From an uncultured Selenomonadales bacterium (GTDB lineage: Bacteria; Bacillota; Negativicutes; DSM-1736; Dendrosporobacteraceae): a stretch of DNA of 64,000 nt. The stretch spans positions 1 to 64,000 of the forward strand of contig CAMJML010000013.1 in the NCBI GenBank assembly GCA_946407015.1, in the 5' to 3' direction. Positions within the stretch are counted from its first letter, which is position 1. Each line of letters begins with the position of its first letter. The notes beneath the pieces are model-generated. The model was not told the DNA's origin and made no database searches. It was given only the letters and a program-made list of their open reading frames with translations. The position numbers and the translations under genes are program-made. Below, piece after piece: positions 35,998 through 45,019 of the stretch.

Positions 35998-36756
35998 ATG
36001 TTTAAAAAATGGCTGGCAGGCCTTACTGCAGTTGAATTGCCTGGACCGGTGCCTGATGCACCGGCTGTCAGAATGCAAGCCGTACGCAAAGTTTATCAAA
36101 CAGGGGCCGGCGAATTTGAAGCCCTTAAAGGCATTGATCTAGTGGTCGAGCCTGGTGAGTTTGTTGCCGTTGTTGGCAAATCAGGCAGCGGGAAATCGAC
36201 CCTGATTAATATGATTACCGGTATTGACCGGCCGACAGGCGGTGAGTTATGGGTTGCCGGAACGCCGGTCCATACCTTGACTGAAAATCAGATTGCCGTT
36301 TGGCGCGGACGGACGGTCGGGGTTGTTTTTCAATTTTTTCAATTGCTGCCTACTTTGACGGCTTTAGAAAACGTCATGCTGCCCATGGATTTTTGTGAAA
36401 TGTATGCCGATCATGAGCGTTCAGAGAGAGCCCGTGGACTGCTTGAACTAGTGGGGGTCGGTGATCAGGCAGACAAGCTGCCGGCCAATCTGTCCGGCGG
36501 ACAGCAGCAGCGGGTGGCGATTGCCCGGTCGCTGGCCAATGATCCGCCCTTACTGGTGGCGGATGAACCGACCGGTAATCTGGACAGCCGTACCGCTGCT
36601 GCCGTCATAGACTTATTTAACCAACTGGCCGGTGAAGGCAAAACCATCCTGATGGTGACACACGACCAGGAGCTGGCTGAGCAGAGCAGCCGGATTTTAA
36701 CAGTGGCTGAAGGCCGAATTGCCACCGCTTTTAGTGAGGATAGTCGCCATGAGTAG
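35998..36756 (+). CDS. ABC transporter ATPase of the MacB/LolD type
   Basis: A 252-residue ATPase with Walker [11 protein letters not shown]-loop [20 protein letters not shown] (typical of LolD/MacB), signature [15 protein letters not shown], Walker [14 protein letters not shown] and switch VTHD. It drives the mechanotransmission-type export of lipoproteins, peptides or drugs together with the FtsX-like permease. ATG 35998 follows GGAGGACC. Its stop overlaps the permease start by eight bases, so the two are translated together, and the adaptor gene follows. Confidence 0.9.
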   Translation: MFKKWLAGLTAVELPGPVPDAPAVRMQAVRKVYQTGAGEFEALKGIDLVVEPGEFVAVVGKSGSGKSTLINMITGIDRPTGGELWVAGTPVHTLTENQIAVWRGRTVGVVFQFFQLLPTLTALENVMLPMDFCEMYADHERSERARGLLELVGVGDQADKLPANLSGGQQQRVAIARSLANDPPLLVADEPTGNLDSRTAAAVIDLFNQLAGEGKTILMVTHDQELAEQSSRILTVAEGRIATAFSEDSRHE

Positions 36757-39175
36757 TGTATTGGCGCCACGCTGGCAAAAAGTTTGGGCAGACCTGTGGG
36801 GCAATAAGCTGCGAACGCTGCTGGTCATTTTATCCATTGCGGTTGGTGTCTTTGCCGTTGGAATGGTTTACAGCGCATATCTCATGTTTCAGAGAGATTT
36901 GAGCAGCAGTTGGGGAAGTGCTGCACCGGCCAGTGCCAGTCTTTATGCCGATCCCTTTGAAGAAGAACTGGTCGACAGCGTCCGCAGCCTCCGGGGCGTT
37001 AAAGAGGCTGAGGGACGCCGCAATGTTGATTTACGGGTTCGTGGGGCCGGCAACGAATGGAAGCAAATGTTTCTGACCGCCATACCGGACTATTCCGAGC
37101 AGCGGGTTAATATCATCAAGCCTCAGTCCGGAGCCTGGCCACCCGGAGATGGTGATGTTCTGCTGGAGCGCTCTTCTTTAGCGGAACTGGGCGTAAGCAC
37201 CGGGCAAAGCATTACGGTGGAAACTCCGGCCGGCCGTAAAAGAACACTAAAAGTTACGGGTGTGGTCTATGATCCCAGTCAAATTCCCAGTTTGTTCAGC
37301 GGGCGTTCTTATGGCTATATCAATATGGATACGCTGGAAAAACTTGATGAGCCCCGCCGCCTGGATCAAGTAAACTTTGTCGTTGAGCCGCGTGTGCTCA
37401 ACGGCAGTGATCCGGCACCCATTGAAGCGATTGGCCGCCGGGCATGGAGCAAGTTAGAGCAGGGAGATACTACCGTTTTTTGGTTGCAAGTCAATAAACC
37501 GGGTGAGCATCCGATGCAAAGCGCGATTAATGCAATTATGCTGTTGTTGGCTGTTTTAGGGGTATTATCGCTTTTTTTGAGTACCTTTTTATTGGTCAAT
37601 ACGGTAACGGCCATTCTGGCCCAGCAAATGCGCCAGATCGGCATGATGAAAGCCATTGGTGCACGGCGCGACCAGATTCTGGCCATGTATTTGACGCTGG
37701 TCGGTGCCTATGGAATTTTGTCATTAGGGATTGCCGCTCCTTTAGGCGCTTTGGGGGCGAGTGCGGTAACCGGTTTTATGGCTCAAATTTTTAATTTTAA
37801 TTCTGGCGGGATTGAATGGCCGCTCCAGGTTTTGCTGCTGGAATTTGCCGTTGCCCTGGTTATTCCGCTGTTAGCCTCGCTGTGGCCGGTATGGCAGGGC
37901 ACGGGAATTACCGTTCGTGAAGCCATTAGTCATTATGGCATCCGTGGATCAGACGGTAAAGGCCGGCTGGATAACTGGCTGGATCAATCGCTGCGCCGTT
38001 TTCCGGCTTTGTCCCGGCCCGCAGTTTTGTCCTTGCGGAATACTTTTCGCCGTAAGGGCCGGCTATTTTTGACCATGCTGACCTTGACCATTGCCGGAAC
38101 GGTCTTTATGGCTGTTTTTTTAGTCCGGTCCTCTTTGTATTCGACGCTGGATCAAGCATTGGAATATTTTCAATATGATATATCGGTTGGCTTTACCCAA
38201 AGTTATCGTGCCAGCCGGATTGAGCAGGAAGTCTTGCGCATACCGGGAGTTAAAGCCGCCGAATCCTGGGGCATGACTTCGGGGCGGATTTTGCGGGATG
38301 AGCGAAAAGAATCGGAAGATGAAGCCAGTAAAAATGTCTTTTTATTGTTTCCGCCGGTCGATACAACCATGATTCAGCCGAAAATCATTGCCGGACGCTG
38401 GCTGCTGCCGGAAGATGAAAATGCACTGGTTGTCAATTCGGAAATTTTAAAAGACAGCCCGCAGGTGAAAGTCGGTGCACCGGTCGTGGTCAAGGCCGGT
38501 ACCCGTAAGCTCCGGTTTATCGTGGTCGGGATTGCTCAAAGTACCATGACAGGTCCGATCGTATATGCTCCTTATCCCTGGGCAACAGCGGCCATACAAG
38601 AAACAGGGCGGGCCAGAACTGTGCAAATCGTGACGCAGACAACCGATCCTAAAGCGCAGACGGCTTTAGGCCGGACATTGGAGGAAGAACTCAAAAAGAA
38701 TAATCTTCGTATTCAAAATGTTGATATTACCTGGGAGCAGAAAGAACGAATCCGCTCTCAATTTGATATTCTAACGACTTTTTTATTGATTATGGCCGTT
38801 TTATTGGCCATTGTTGGGGCTTTAGGGTTGGCGGGTACTATGAGTATTAATGTTTTGGAACGTACCAGGGAGATTGGCGTGATGCGGGCGATTGGCGCCT
38901 CCAGTCTGGCCATTGCCAAAGTCTTTGTTGTTGAAGCCCTATGTATTGGACTTTTAAGCGGCCTGATTGGCATGGTATTGGCTTTACCGGTGGCCGCTTT
39001 GCTCAGTTATCAGGTTGGAGTTTTATTTTTGCAGAGTCCACTGTCTTTCTCTTTTAGTTTTTTCGGAGTTGGCATCTGGCTGATCCTCTCGGCGCTGCTG
39101 GCAGTGCTGGCAAGTTTGCTGCCGGCCAGAAATGCAACCCGCTTAAGTGTTCGTGAGGTGATCAGTTATGAATAG
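36749..39175 (+). CDS. Double-unit FtsX/MacB-like ABC transporter permease
   Basis: An 808-residue permease containing two MacB units in tandem. Each has one N-terminal membrane helix, a periplasmic domain of about 200 residues, and a group of three helices with the [16 protein letters not shown] or [17 protein letters not shown] motif (near residues 300 and 705). This is the two-fold arrangement of larger FtsX-type exporters; it would act without a second permease. The start at ATG 36749 lies inside the ATPase gene; the product ends eight bases inside the adaptor gene. The cargo is unknown. Confidence 0.88.
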   Translation: MSSVLAPRWQKVWADLWGNKLRTLLVILSIAVGVFAVGMVYSAYLMFQRDLSSSWGSAAPASASLYADPFEEELVDSVRSLRGVKEAEGRRNVDLRVRGAGNEWKQMFLTAIPDYSEQRVNIIKPQSGAWPPGDGDVLLERSSLAELGVSTGQSITVETPAGRKRTLKVTGVVYDPSQIPSLFSGRSYGYINMDTLEKLDEPRRLDQVNFVVEPRVLNGSDPAPIEAIGRRAWSKLEQGDTTVFWLQVNKPGEHPMQSAINAIMLLLAVLGVLSLFLSTFLLVNTVTAILAQQMRQIGMMKAIGARRDQILAMYLTLVGAYGILSLGIAAPLGALGASAVTGFMAQIFNFNSGGIEWPLQVLLLEFAVALVIPLLASLWPVWQGTGITVREAISHYGIRGSDGKGRLDNWLDQSLRRFPALSRPAVLSLRNTFRRKGRLFLTMLTLTIAGTVFMAVFLVRSSLYSTLDQALEYFQYDISVGFTQSYRASRIEQEVLRIPGVKAAESWGMTSGRILRDERKESEDEASKNVFLLFPPVDTTMIQPKIIAGRWLLPEDENALVVNSEILKDSPQVKVGAPVVVKAGTRKLRFIVVGIAQSTMTGPIVYAPYPWATAAIQETGRARTVQIVTQTTDPKAQTALGRTLEEELKKNNLRIQNVDITWEQKERIRSQFDILTTFLLIMAVLLAIVGALGLAGTMSINVLERTREIGVMRAIGASSLAIAKVFVVEALCIGLLSGLIGMVLALPVAALLSYQVGVLFLQSPLSFSFSFFGVGIWLILSALLAVLASLLPARNATRLSVREVISYE

Positions 39176-40115
39176 TGCAAATGCAAGGGGTGGAAAAAAT
39201 ATGGCGATAGGAAAAGGACTAACCGGATGGGGCAATTGGCTGCGCCGGCACTGGCTGATTACCGGCTTTTTATTGATTGGCGCAGGCGGCGCAGCGTGGT
39301 TCCTTAGCGGGCGGCAAGCCGAGAAGGCTGTCGTGCCTGCCGTAAAAGCCGATCAGCGGGTATTGGCAGAAGGCATTGTCTATCCGGTCCATTACGCGCA
39401 GATGGTGATGCCGGTGGATGGTACAATCGGGGAAATCCTGGTGCGGGAAGGGGAGCATGTTCAAACCGGGCAGCCGCTTATCCGGCTTGTGCGGCAGGAT
39501 TATGAGGCAAGGGTAGGCAGTGCCAAAGCGGATGTAAGCCGGGCTGAAGCCTTTTTGGAGCAAGCCAGGGTCAATTTGGCGGATGCCGAACGGGAACTTC
39601 GACGTCAGGAGCAGCTGGCTGCGAGCGGGGCTGTCTCCCGGCAGCAGTACGATCAGGCCAGGACGTCGGCTGAACGCAGCCGGGCCGCCTTGTCTCAGGC
39701 TCAGGCCGACCTCCTGACCCAGCAAGAGCGATTGACAGAAGCCGGGGGACAATTGGATAAAACGGAGCTCAAAGCACCGATCAGCGGTTCAGTATCTTAT
39801 CTGGATGTCAAACCAGGTGAACATGCCACCATTGGTACTGTGCTGATTCGCTTAGCGGACGAGTCAGCCTGGGAAGTTCGCAGTGATGATTTAACCGAAC
39901 TGTCCATCGCTAAAATTCAAATTGGTGATCCGGTATCGCTTACTTTTGATGGGATACCGGATTTGGAAATACCCGGAAAAGTCAAATTTATCCGGCCTTA
40001 TGGTGAAAAAAAACGTGGCGATATTACTTATACGGTAACCGTTGCCCCTGAACGCTGGGATGAGCGGCTGCGTTGGAATATGACGGCGCAAATGGCAATA
40101 TCGCCGTCACGTTAA
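39168..40115 (+). CDS. Membrane fusion (HlyD/MacA-like) adaptor protein
   Basis: A 315-residue periplasmic adaptor: one N-terminal membrane anchor (HWLITGFLLIGAGGAAWFL), a split lipoyl domain (MVMPVDGTIGEILVREGEHVQTGQPL and ELKAPISGSVSYLDVKPGEHA) around a coiled-coil hairpin (about residues 118-190), and a beta-barrel domain near the end. It links the MacB-like permease to an outer-membrane or envelope component, fitting a two-membrane Negativicute. ATG 39168 overlaps the permease stop and has GAGGTGATC upstream; ATG 39201 is possible. Confidence 0.88.
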   Translation: MNSANARGGKNMAIGKGLTGWGNWLRRHWLITGFLLIGAGGAAWFLSGRQAEKAVVPAVKADQRVLAEGIVYPVHYAQMVMPVDGTIGEILVREGEHVQTGQPLIRLVRQDYEARVGSAKADVSRAEAFLEQARVNLADAERELRRQEQLAASGAVSRQQYDQARTSAERSRAALSQAQADLLTQQERLTEAGGQLDKTELKAPISGSVSYLDVKPGEHATIGTVLIRLADESAWEVRSDDLTELSIAKIQIGDPVSLTFDGIPDLEIPGKVKFIRPYGEKKRGDITYTVTVAPERWDERLRWNMTAQMAISPSR

Positions 40116-40179
40116 GGATTTAATCTGTAACCGGCTGGACTCTTCGTCATTTGGAACGAGGATAGAGATGCCGGGCTGT

Positions 40180-40216
40180 AAAAGGACTTCAAAAAAAGTC
40201 CTTTTTTTCTTTTTTA
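40180..40216 (+). terminator. Terminator of the MacB-like export operon
   Basis: AAAAGGACTT (40180-40189) pairs with AAGTCCTTTT (40197-40206) and is followed by a long T-rich run. Confidence 0.8.
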
Positions 40217-40349
40217 CGGGAGGACCACACTCGTCGATAACTGTAATTTTTCAAAGAATAAGCACCCTGCTGCCGAAGATTGCATAAGATGACAAGGGTG
40301 AGCTTATTGACAGCATGAAGCCCGCCTAATAAATGGTTAGGGGCAGTTT

Positions 40350-42038
40350 ATGAAAACGAGCATTATCCTTCCAACCCATAATCAACTGTCATGTACGCAA
40401 CAGTGTATTGAAAGTATTCGGCAGCATACGGCAGAACAACAATATGAACTCATTATTGTCGACTATCAATCCAGTGACGGAACGCTGGAATGGCTGACGC
40501 AGCAAGGCAATATAAAAATCGTTTCGCAACAGTCGGCGTTCAGCTTGCCGGAAGCCTATAACCGGGGGATCGCTGCAGCGGAAGGTGATCAGATTCTCTT
40601 GCTGAAAAATGATGTGATTGTTACCGAAGGCTGGCTAGACAATCTTAGCCGCTGCTTAAACAGCCAGGAAAAAATCGGCGCAGTTGGACCGGTAACCAAT
40701 TATTGCGGAAACTATCAGGCGGTTCCTGTCGGCTATCAGGACTTAAGTCAGTTGCAAGCGTTTGCCCGGCTGTATCACCAATCCAATCTTGGGCAATGGG
40801 AAGAGCGCTTGAAACTGGTTGGTTTTTGCCTGTTGCTGAAAAAGACGGTGATTGATCAGATTGGCTTATTGGATGAACGGTTTTCGCCAGCCGGTTTTGA
40901 AGATGATGATTTTTCACTGCGCATCCGGCTGTCCGGTTACAAGCTGATGGTCTGCAGGGATACTTTTGTCCATCATTCAGGCATTATTCAATATATTCCT
41001 GCCGCTGAGAACCGCAGCAAATTTATCACAAAATGGGGCTTTGATCCGACTTATTCAGCCTTGGTCAGATACGATATTATCAACCTCATGGGTAAACCGA
41101 AAGATCAGCCTATCCGGGTATTGGATATTGGATGTGCCTGCGGGGGTACGTTATTGCAAATCAAGAATCTATATCCCCAGGCAGAGTTGGCCGGAATAGA
41201 ATTTAATGAAAAAACGGCATTGAGTGCGAGACAGTTTGCAGAGGTTATTGCCGCCGACATTGAAAAAGCCGTTCTACCTTATCCTAAGGAACACTTTGAT
41301 TACATTATTTTGGCGGACGTTCTGGAGCATCTTAAAGATCCATGGCAGGCTTTGTATATTCTGCGGGCCTATCTGAAAGCGGGCGGACAGGTGCTTGCCA
41401 GCATTCCGAATGTGATGCATTTTACCGTCATCCGTGATTTACTGCATGGAAACTGGCCCTATGTTGAGGCCGGCATCCTGGATAAAACCCATCTGCGGTT
41501 TTTCACCAAGCATGAAATTGAAAAAATGTTCAGTGGTGCGCAATACGGGCTGCGTCAATATCAGTCTATTGTGATCTATGAATCCGCGGAGGATACGGCC
41601 TTTATTCAAAAATTGACAGCCCTTTCAGGAAATAGTCAGTTAGCCGAGCAATTCAGAGCTTATCAATATTTAGTGAAGGCCGACAAGGAAGCAATTGCCG
41701 TGCCGGTTAAGCCAACCCTGAACCTGCAATCCCTGATCTTTTTGCTGCGCAGGATTGAGCAGCGAATTGATGCAGAGGGCAGCATGAAAAATCTCATCAA
41801 GTATTTAACCGATGACTATATCACTCCCGGCCAAATTGCGCAAGCCATTAAGCTCGGCTTAGTGCGACAGCAGGAAATCCTGCTGTCCGTTACGGTTGGA
41901 TGTTTTCAAAATGGGCTTTATCAGCAGGCCACAATCCTATTGCAGCAAGCCGAACATTTCAATATGACCGGATCAAGCGCCGGGCTGCAATTGCTCCGTA
42001 ATGTCCTGAACCGTCAAATGCATTGGCAGAAAGAATAA
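40350..42038 (+). CDS. Glycosyltransferase family 2 fused to SAM-dependent methyltransferase
   Basis: A 562-residue fusion. Residues 1-230 are a GT-A glycosyltransferase (TSIILPTHNQLSCTQQCIES, LLKNDVIVTEGWLD, GFEDDDFSLRIRLSGYKL). Residues about 245-400 are a Rossmann methyltransferase with motif I VLDIGCACGGT and DYIILADVLEHLKDP. The last 110 residues are helical without a known motif. Such fusions occur in glycosylation islands, for flagellin or surface polysaccharide; acceptor and sugar are not readable. ATG 40350 is 12 bases after GGGG-containing sequence. It is followed by a StrF-like gene, 13 bases apart. Confidence 0.85.
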   Translation: MKTSIILPTHNQLSCTQQCIESIRQHTAEQQYELIIVDYQSSDGTLEWLTQQGNIKIVSQQSAFSLPEAYNRGIAAAEGDQILLLKNDVIVTEGWLDNLSRCLNSQEKIGAVGPVTNYCGNYQAVPVGYQDLSQLQAFARLYHQSNLGQWEERLKLVGFCLLLKKTVIDQIGLLDERFSPAGFEDDDFSLRIRLSGYKLMVCRDTFVHHSGIIQYIPAAENRSKFITKWGFDPTYSALVRYDIINLMGKPKDQPIRVLDIGCACGGTLLQIKNLYPQAELAGIEFNEKTALSARQFAEVIAADIEKAVLPYPKEHFDYIILADVLEHLKDPWQALYILRAYLKAGGQVLASIPNVMHFTVIRDLLHGNWPYVEAGILDKTHLRFFTKHEIEKMFSGAQYGLRQYQSIVIYESAEDTAFIQKLTALSGNSQLAEQFRAYQYLVKADKEAIAVPVKPTLNLQSLIFLLRRIEQRIDAEGSMKNLIKYLTDDYITPGQIAQAIKLGLVRQQEILLSVTVGCFQNGLYQQATILLQQAEHFNMTGSSAGLQLLRNVLNRQMHWQKE

Positions 42039-42051
42039 CTGGAGGTTTTCC

Positions 42052-42711
42052 ATGGACTCCAATAAGATTTGTTTTATTACTTGCGTTAATAACGATGAAT
42101 ACTATCAGGAATGTTTACAATATATTCATCGGCTTGAACTTCCTGAGGGGTACTCAGTTGAAACGGTAGCGATCCGCGATGCTGTCTCCATGGCCGCGGG
42201 TTTGAATGAGGCTATGGCGAAAAGCGATGCAAAGATCAAAGTCTATTTGCATCAGGATGTTTTTATTATTCACAAAGCGTTTCTCAAGGACATTGTACGG
42301 ATTTTTGCAGATCCTGACATTGGCCTGATCGGGGTTATCGGGAGCGGTGATATTCCTGCAAACGGTATATGGTGGGAAGGCCGGCAGCTTTTTGGCCAGG
42401 TTTATGACAGTCATCGCGGTTTTATTGAAAAGATCAGTTTTCAGGAGGTCAATTCAGAAATTCAGGAAGTTGCCTGCGTTGACGGACTGATCATGATCAC
42501 CCAATATGATCTTCCCTGGCGGGCTGAACTCTTTAACAACTGGCATTTTTATGACTTATCACAGAGCCAAGAATTTAGACGCCAGGGGTATAAAGTCGTA
42601 ATTCCCCGGCAGTTTGAACCCTGGTGTATTCATGATTGCGGGATTACCCGTGTAAACAATCAGTATCAGCACGATCGCCAGGTTTTTATTCAGGAATATT
42701 TACGGGAATGA
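42052..42711 (+). CDS. StrF-like glycosyltransferase family protein
   Basis: A 219-residue protein of the glycosyltransferase-like family represented by StrF of streptomycin biosynthesis. Seen: opening ICFITCVNNDEYYQECLQYI, a DxD-like YLHQDVFI, EVACVDGLIMITQYDLPW, the NNWHFYDLSQSQEFRRQGYKVV block, and PWCIHDCG near the C-terminus. It probably transfers a sugar or acts on a glycan in partnership with the upstream fusion gene. CTGGAGG ten bases before ATG 42052. A terminator ends the two-gene unit. Confidence 0.8.
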   Translation: MDSNKICFITCVNNDEYYQECLQYIHRLELPEGYSVETVAIRDAVSMAAGLNEAMAKSDAKIKVYLHQDVFIIHKAFLKDIVRIFADPDIGLIGVIGSGDIPANGIWWEGRQLFGQVYDSHRGFIEKISFQEVNSEIQEVACVDGLIMITQYDLPWRAELFNNWHFYDLSQSQEFRRQGYKVVIPRQFEPWCIHDCGITRVNNQYQHDRQVFIQEYLRE

Positions 42712-42732
42712 ACATCTGGCGTTGTTCCATTA

Positions 42733-42775
42733 ACAGCCGCCTGTTGTGATGGGTTGCAACAGGCGGCTGTTTGTG
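42733..42775 (+). terminator. Terminator of the glycosylation gene pair
   Basis: ACAGCCGCCTGTTG (42733-42746) pairs with CAACAGGCGGCTGT (42757-42770), followed by TTGT. Confidence 0.7.
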
Positions 42776-42964
42776 CATCCTGAACAACTTTACAATCAGC
42801 TTTTTCAGGTAAGAGACATAGGCCTTGAAAAACTAGGAATACTAACACAATATATAGGTGATATGACATAAGTCATTACAGAAATATAAGAGGTTCATCT
42901 GTATGATTTTAGTCGGCCTGATCAGGAATTTAGCTAAATCCAGATGATAGAAGAGGACTGGTTT

Positions 42965-43450
42965 ATGTTGACTTTGGACTATATGATCATGATTGTGGCA
43001 ACCGTTATGTCGATTGTGATCCTGATCTGCGTGATTGACTGGCGCTATTTTCGGGACTGGGTTGTTGTTTATCTATTTAAATGTGTGGTTGATTTTGCCT
43101 GGGGAAGCCCGGTTGTAAGTTTAAAACTCATCCGCTATCCTGTCCGTTTGCTGCCTCACTATTATGAAACCTGCATATTTTTTGAGTTATGGATTTTTCC
43201 GATCCTGTGTATTTGGTATAACCAAGTCACCCGTAAGCGTAGCCTTGGGGGAATTCTTTTGTATGCCTTATTATTCAGTGCTGCCATTACAGCAATCGAG
43301 TATCCCTTGGAACGGTATACAAGGCTGATTACCTATATAGAATGGAGTTGGTTTACCACCTTTTATACGCTGACAATTACTTTCCTCATGTCCAGGACAT
43401 TTATTGCGTTCTTTCGTTGGGGCTGCCGTTATTTTGAACAGAAACACTAA
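42965..43450 (+). CDS. Small membrane protein (CBO0543-like family)
   Basis: A 161-residue protein with about five membrane segments (VATVMSIVILICVI, CIFFELWIFPILCIWY, LLYALLFSAAITAIEY, FTTFYTLTITFLMS). The layout, with RYPVRLLPHYY and EYPLERYTRLITYIEWSW, resembles the CBO0543-type family of unknown function found in Firmicutes. AGAGG eight bases before ATG 42965 decides the start; ATG 42944 has no such site. It is a single gene with its own terminator. No function can be assigned. Confidence 0.65.
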   Translation: MLTLDYMIMIVATVMSIVILICVIDWRYFRDWVVVYLFKCVVDFAWGSPVVSLKLIRYPVRLLPHYYETCIFFELWIFPILCIWYNQVTRKRSLGGILLYALLFSAAITAIEYPLERYTRLITYIEWSWFTTFYTLTITFLMSRTFIAFFRWGCRYFEQKH

Positions 43451-43480
43451 AGTGAAAGAGTAATTCCTGTTTTTCAAAGC

Positions 43481-43530
43481 GCATGAACGATTTTGTCATT
43501 TTGCCGGCAGAATCGTTCATGCTTTTAATT
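43481..43530. terminator. Terminator after the small membrane protein gene
   Basis: GCATGAACGATT (43481-43492) pairs with AATCGTTCATGC (43511-43522), then TTTTAATTTT. Confidence 0.75.
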
Positions 43531-43569
43531 TTAGAAGCCTAAATTTTCAAGATAAATTTCGTTGAGACG

Positions 43570-43597
43570 TTGCTATTTTTCCGGTTTGCAGTATAAT
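43570..43597 (+). promoter_or_regulatory. Promoter of the MFS efflux gene
   Basis: TTGCTA (43570-43575) and TATAAT (43592-43597) with a 16-base spacer, 31 bases before the TTG start. Confidence 0.6.
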
Positions 43598-43627
43598 GAT
43601 TGAATACAATAGTTTGGAGGGAATTCT

Positions 43628-44827
43628 TTGAATTGGCGTAGAAATCTCTGGGTCATGGCTTTCGGAGTCATGTTATCCGGATCAAGTTATACCATGGTCA
43701 TTCCATTTTTGCCACTCTATTTGTTAGAGCTCGGTGTTAGTCCTGAACATGTCAATATGTGGTCAGGTTTGGTGTTTTCGGCGACTTTTTTAATCGCCGC
43801 CTTACTGGCTCCCTATTGGGGACGCTGTGCCGACCGCACTGGAAGAAGGCGGATGGTGATGAGAGCCGGGTTCAGTCTGGCTGTTGTTTACTTTCTTGGA
43901 GCGTTTGTCAGCAGCCCGCTGGAACTATTGGGGGTCAGGATTTTAATGGGGTTTGCCAATGGCTTTGTACCGGCTTCTATGGCCATTGTTACAGCCTCTG
44001 TTCCGGAAGAAAAGCTGGGTTTTAGTTTGGGGATTATGCAGACAGCCTTATTAATGGGGGGGATTCTAGGACCATTGGCCGGTGGTGTGCTGTCCCACCT
44101 GTTCGGTATGCGGTTATCCTTTGTCATTGCAGCGTTGGCCATTTTTGCCGCTACTATGGCCGCCAGGCTGCTCGTTCACGAGCCGCCGCGCCCTCCTGCC
44201 GAATGCGGCGGCAGTATGCTGGCCGATGTTAAACTGGCTTTTGAAAACCGCCCGTTAATGGCTATGCTGCTGCTCTTATTTATTGTTCAGGTTGCAACCA
44301 TGATGCTGCAGCCTATGCTGACATTATATATTGCTGAATTACAGGGACAAACGCAGGGCGCTGTCTTAGCCGCCGGAGTTGTTTACAGCCTGGCCGGTGT
44401 CGCCGGTGCTATTGCGGCTCCTTTCTGGGGAAAGGCGGGACAGAAAAAAGGGTTTATAAAGATGTTGATCATTGCTTTTATGGGAGCCGGTTTTCTAATT
44501 AGCGGGCAATTTTTAGTTCAAACGATTTATGGCTTTAGTGCTTTGCAGTTTTTGTTTGGTTTGTTTATTGTTGGTGTTTATCCGGCGATTAATACCATTG
44601 CCGTATCGTCGAATGAATCAGGCTTTCAGGGGAGAATTTTTGGTCTGACGACAACCGCCAATCAATTGGGTTCGATGGTTGGACCCTTATTAGGCGGTGC
44701 CTTGAGTTCCTGGCTGGGAATCCGGTCGGTTTATCTGTTTACAGGGAGTTTGCTGGTGACGGTTGGCCTGGTTGTCTGTATCCATTGTTATCAAGGGAAA
44801 TTGGCCGGCCGGTCGGCTGAGGAGTAA
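43628..44827 (+). CDS. MFS multidrug efflux protein (Bmr/NorA/TetA-like)
   Basis: A 399-residue major facilitator with 12 predicted membrane segments. The loop-2 motif GRCADRTGRRRMV, the TM4/5 motif MQTALLMGGILGPLAGG (motif C of drug/H+ antiporters) and its repeat NQLGSMVGPLLGGALS in the second half point to export of drugs or toxic metabolites driven by protons. TTG 43628 is the start: GGAGGG lies six bases upstream and the first residues NWRRNLWVMAFGVML match family starts. The gene is monocistronic. The substrate is unknown. Confidence 0.87.
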   Translation: MNWRRNLWVMAFGVMLSGSSYTMVIPFLPLYLLELGVSPEHVNMWSGLVFSATFLIAALLAPYWGRCADRTGRRRMVMRAGFSLAVVYFLGAFVSSPLELLGVRILMGFANGFVPASMAIVTASVPEEKLGFSLGIMQTALLMGGILGPLAGGVLSHLFGMRLSFVIAALAIFAATMAARLLVHEPPRPPAECGGSMLADVKLAFENRPLMAMLLLLFIVQVATMMLQPMLTLYIAELQGQTQGAVLAAGVVYSLAGVAGAIAAPFWGKAGQKKGFIKMLIIAFMGAGFLISGQFLVQTIYGFSALQFLFGLFIVGVYPAINTIAVSSNESGFQGRIFGLTTTANQLGSMVGPLLGGALSSWLGIRSVYLFTGSLLVTVGLVVCIHCYQGKLAGRSAEE

Positions 44828-44851
44828 TCCAGAGATGAATTCTATCGAATG

Positions 44852-44892
44852 AACATAGGCTGCCCTTATGCAGTCTATGTTTTCTTTTTTTT
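44852..44892 (+). terminator. Terminator of the MFS efflux gene
   Basis: AACATAGGCTGC (44852-44863) pairs with GCAGTCTATGTT (44870-44881, one wobble), followed by TTCTTTTTTTT. Confidence 0.85.
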
Positions 44893-45019
44893 GTTTGTCA
44901 GAAATTTAAGACTTAAATGAAATATCAATCAATTTTGCCACAATATTCTGGCAAGACGTTGGACTTCTATAAGCTGTCAGCAATAGAGTAGAATAAGGGT
45001 AGGGAAGGTGGGGGCCGTC

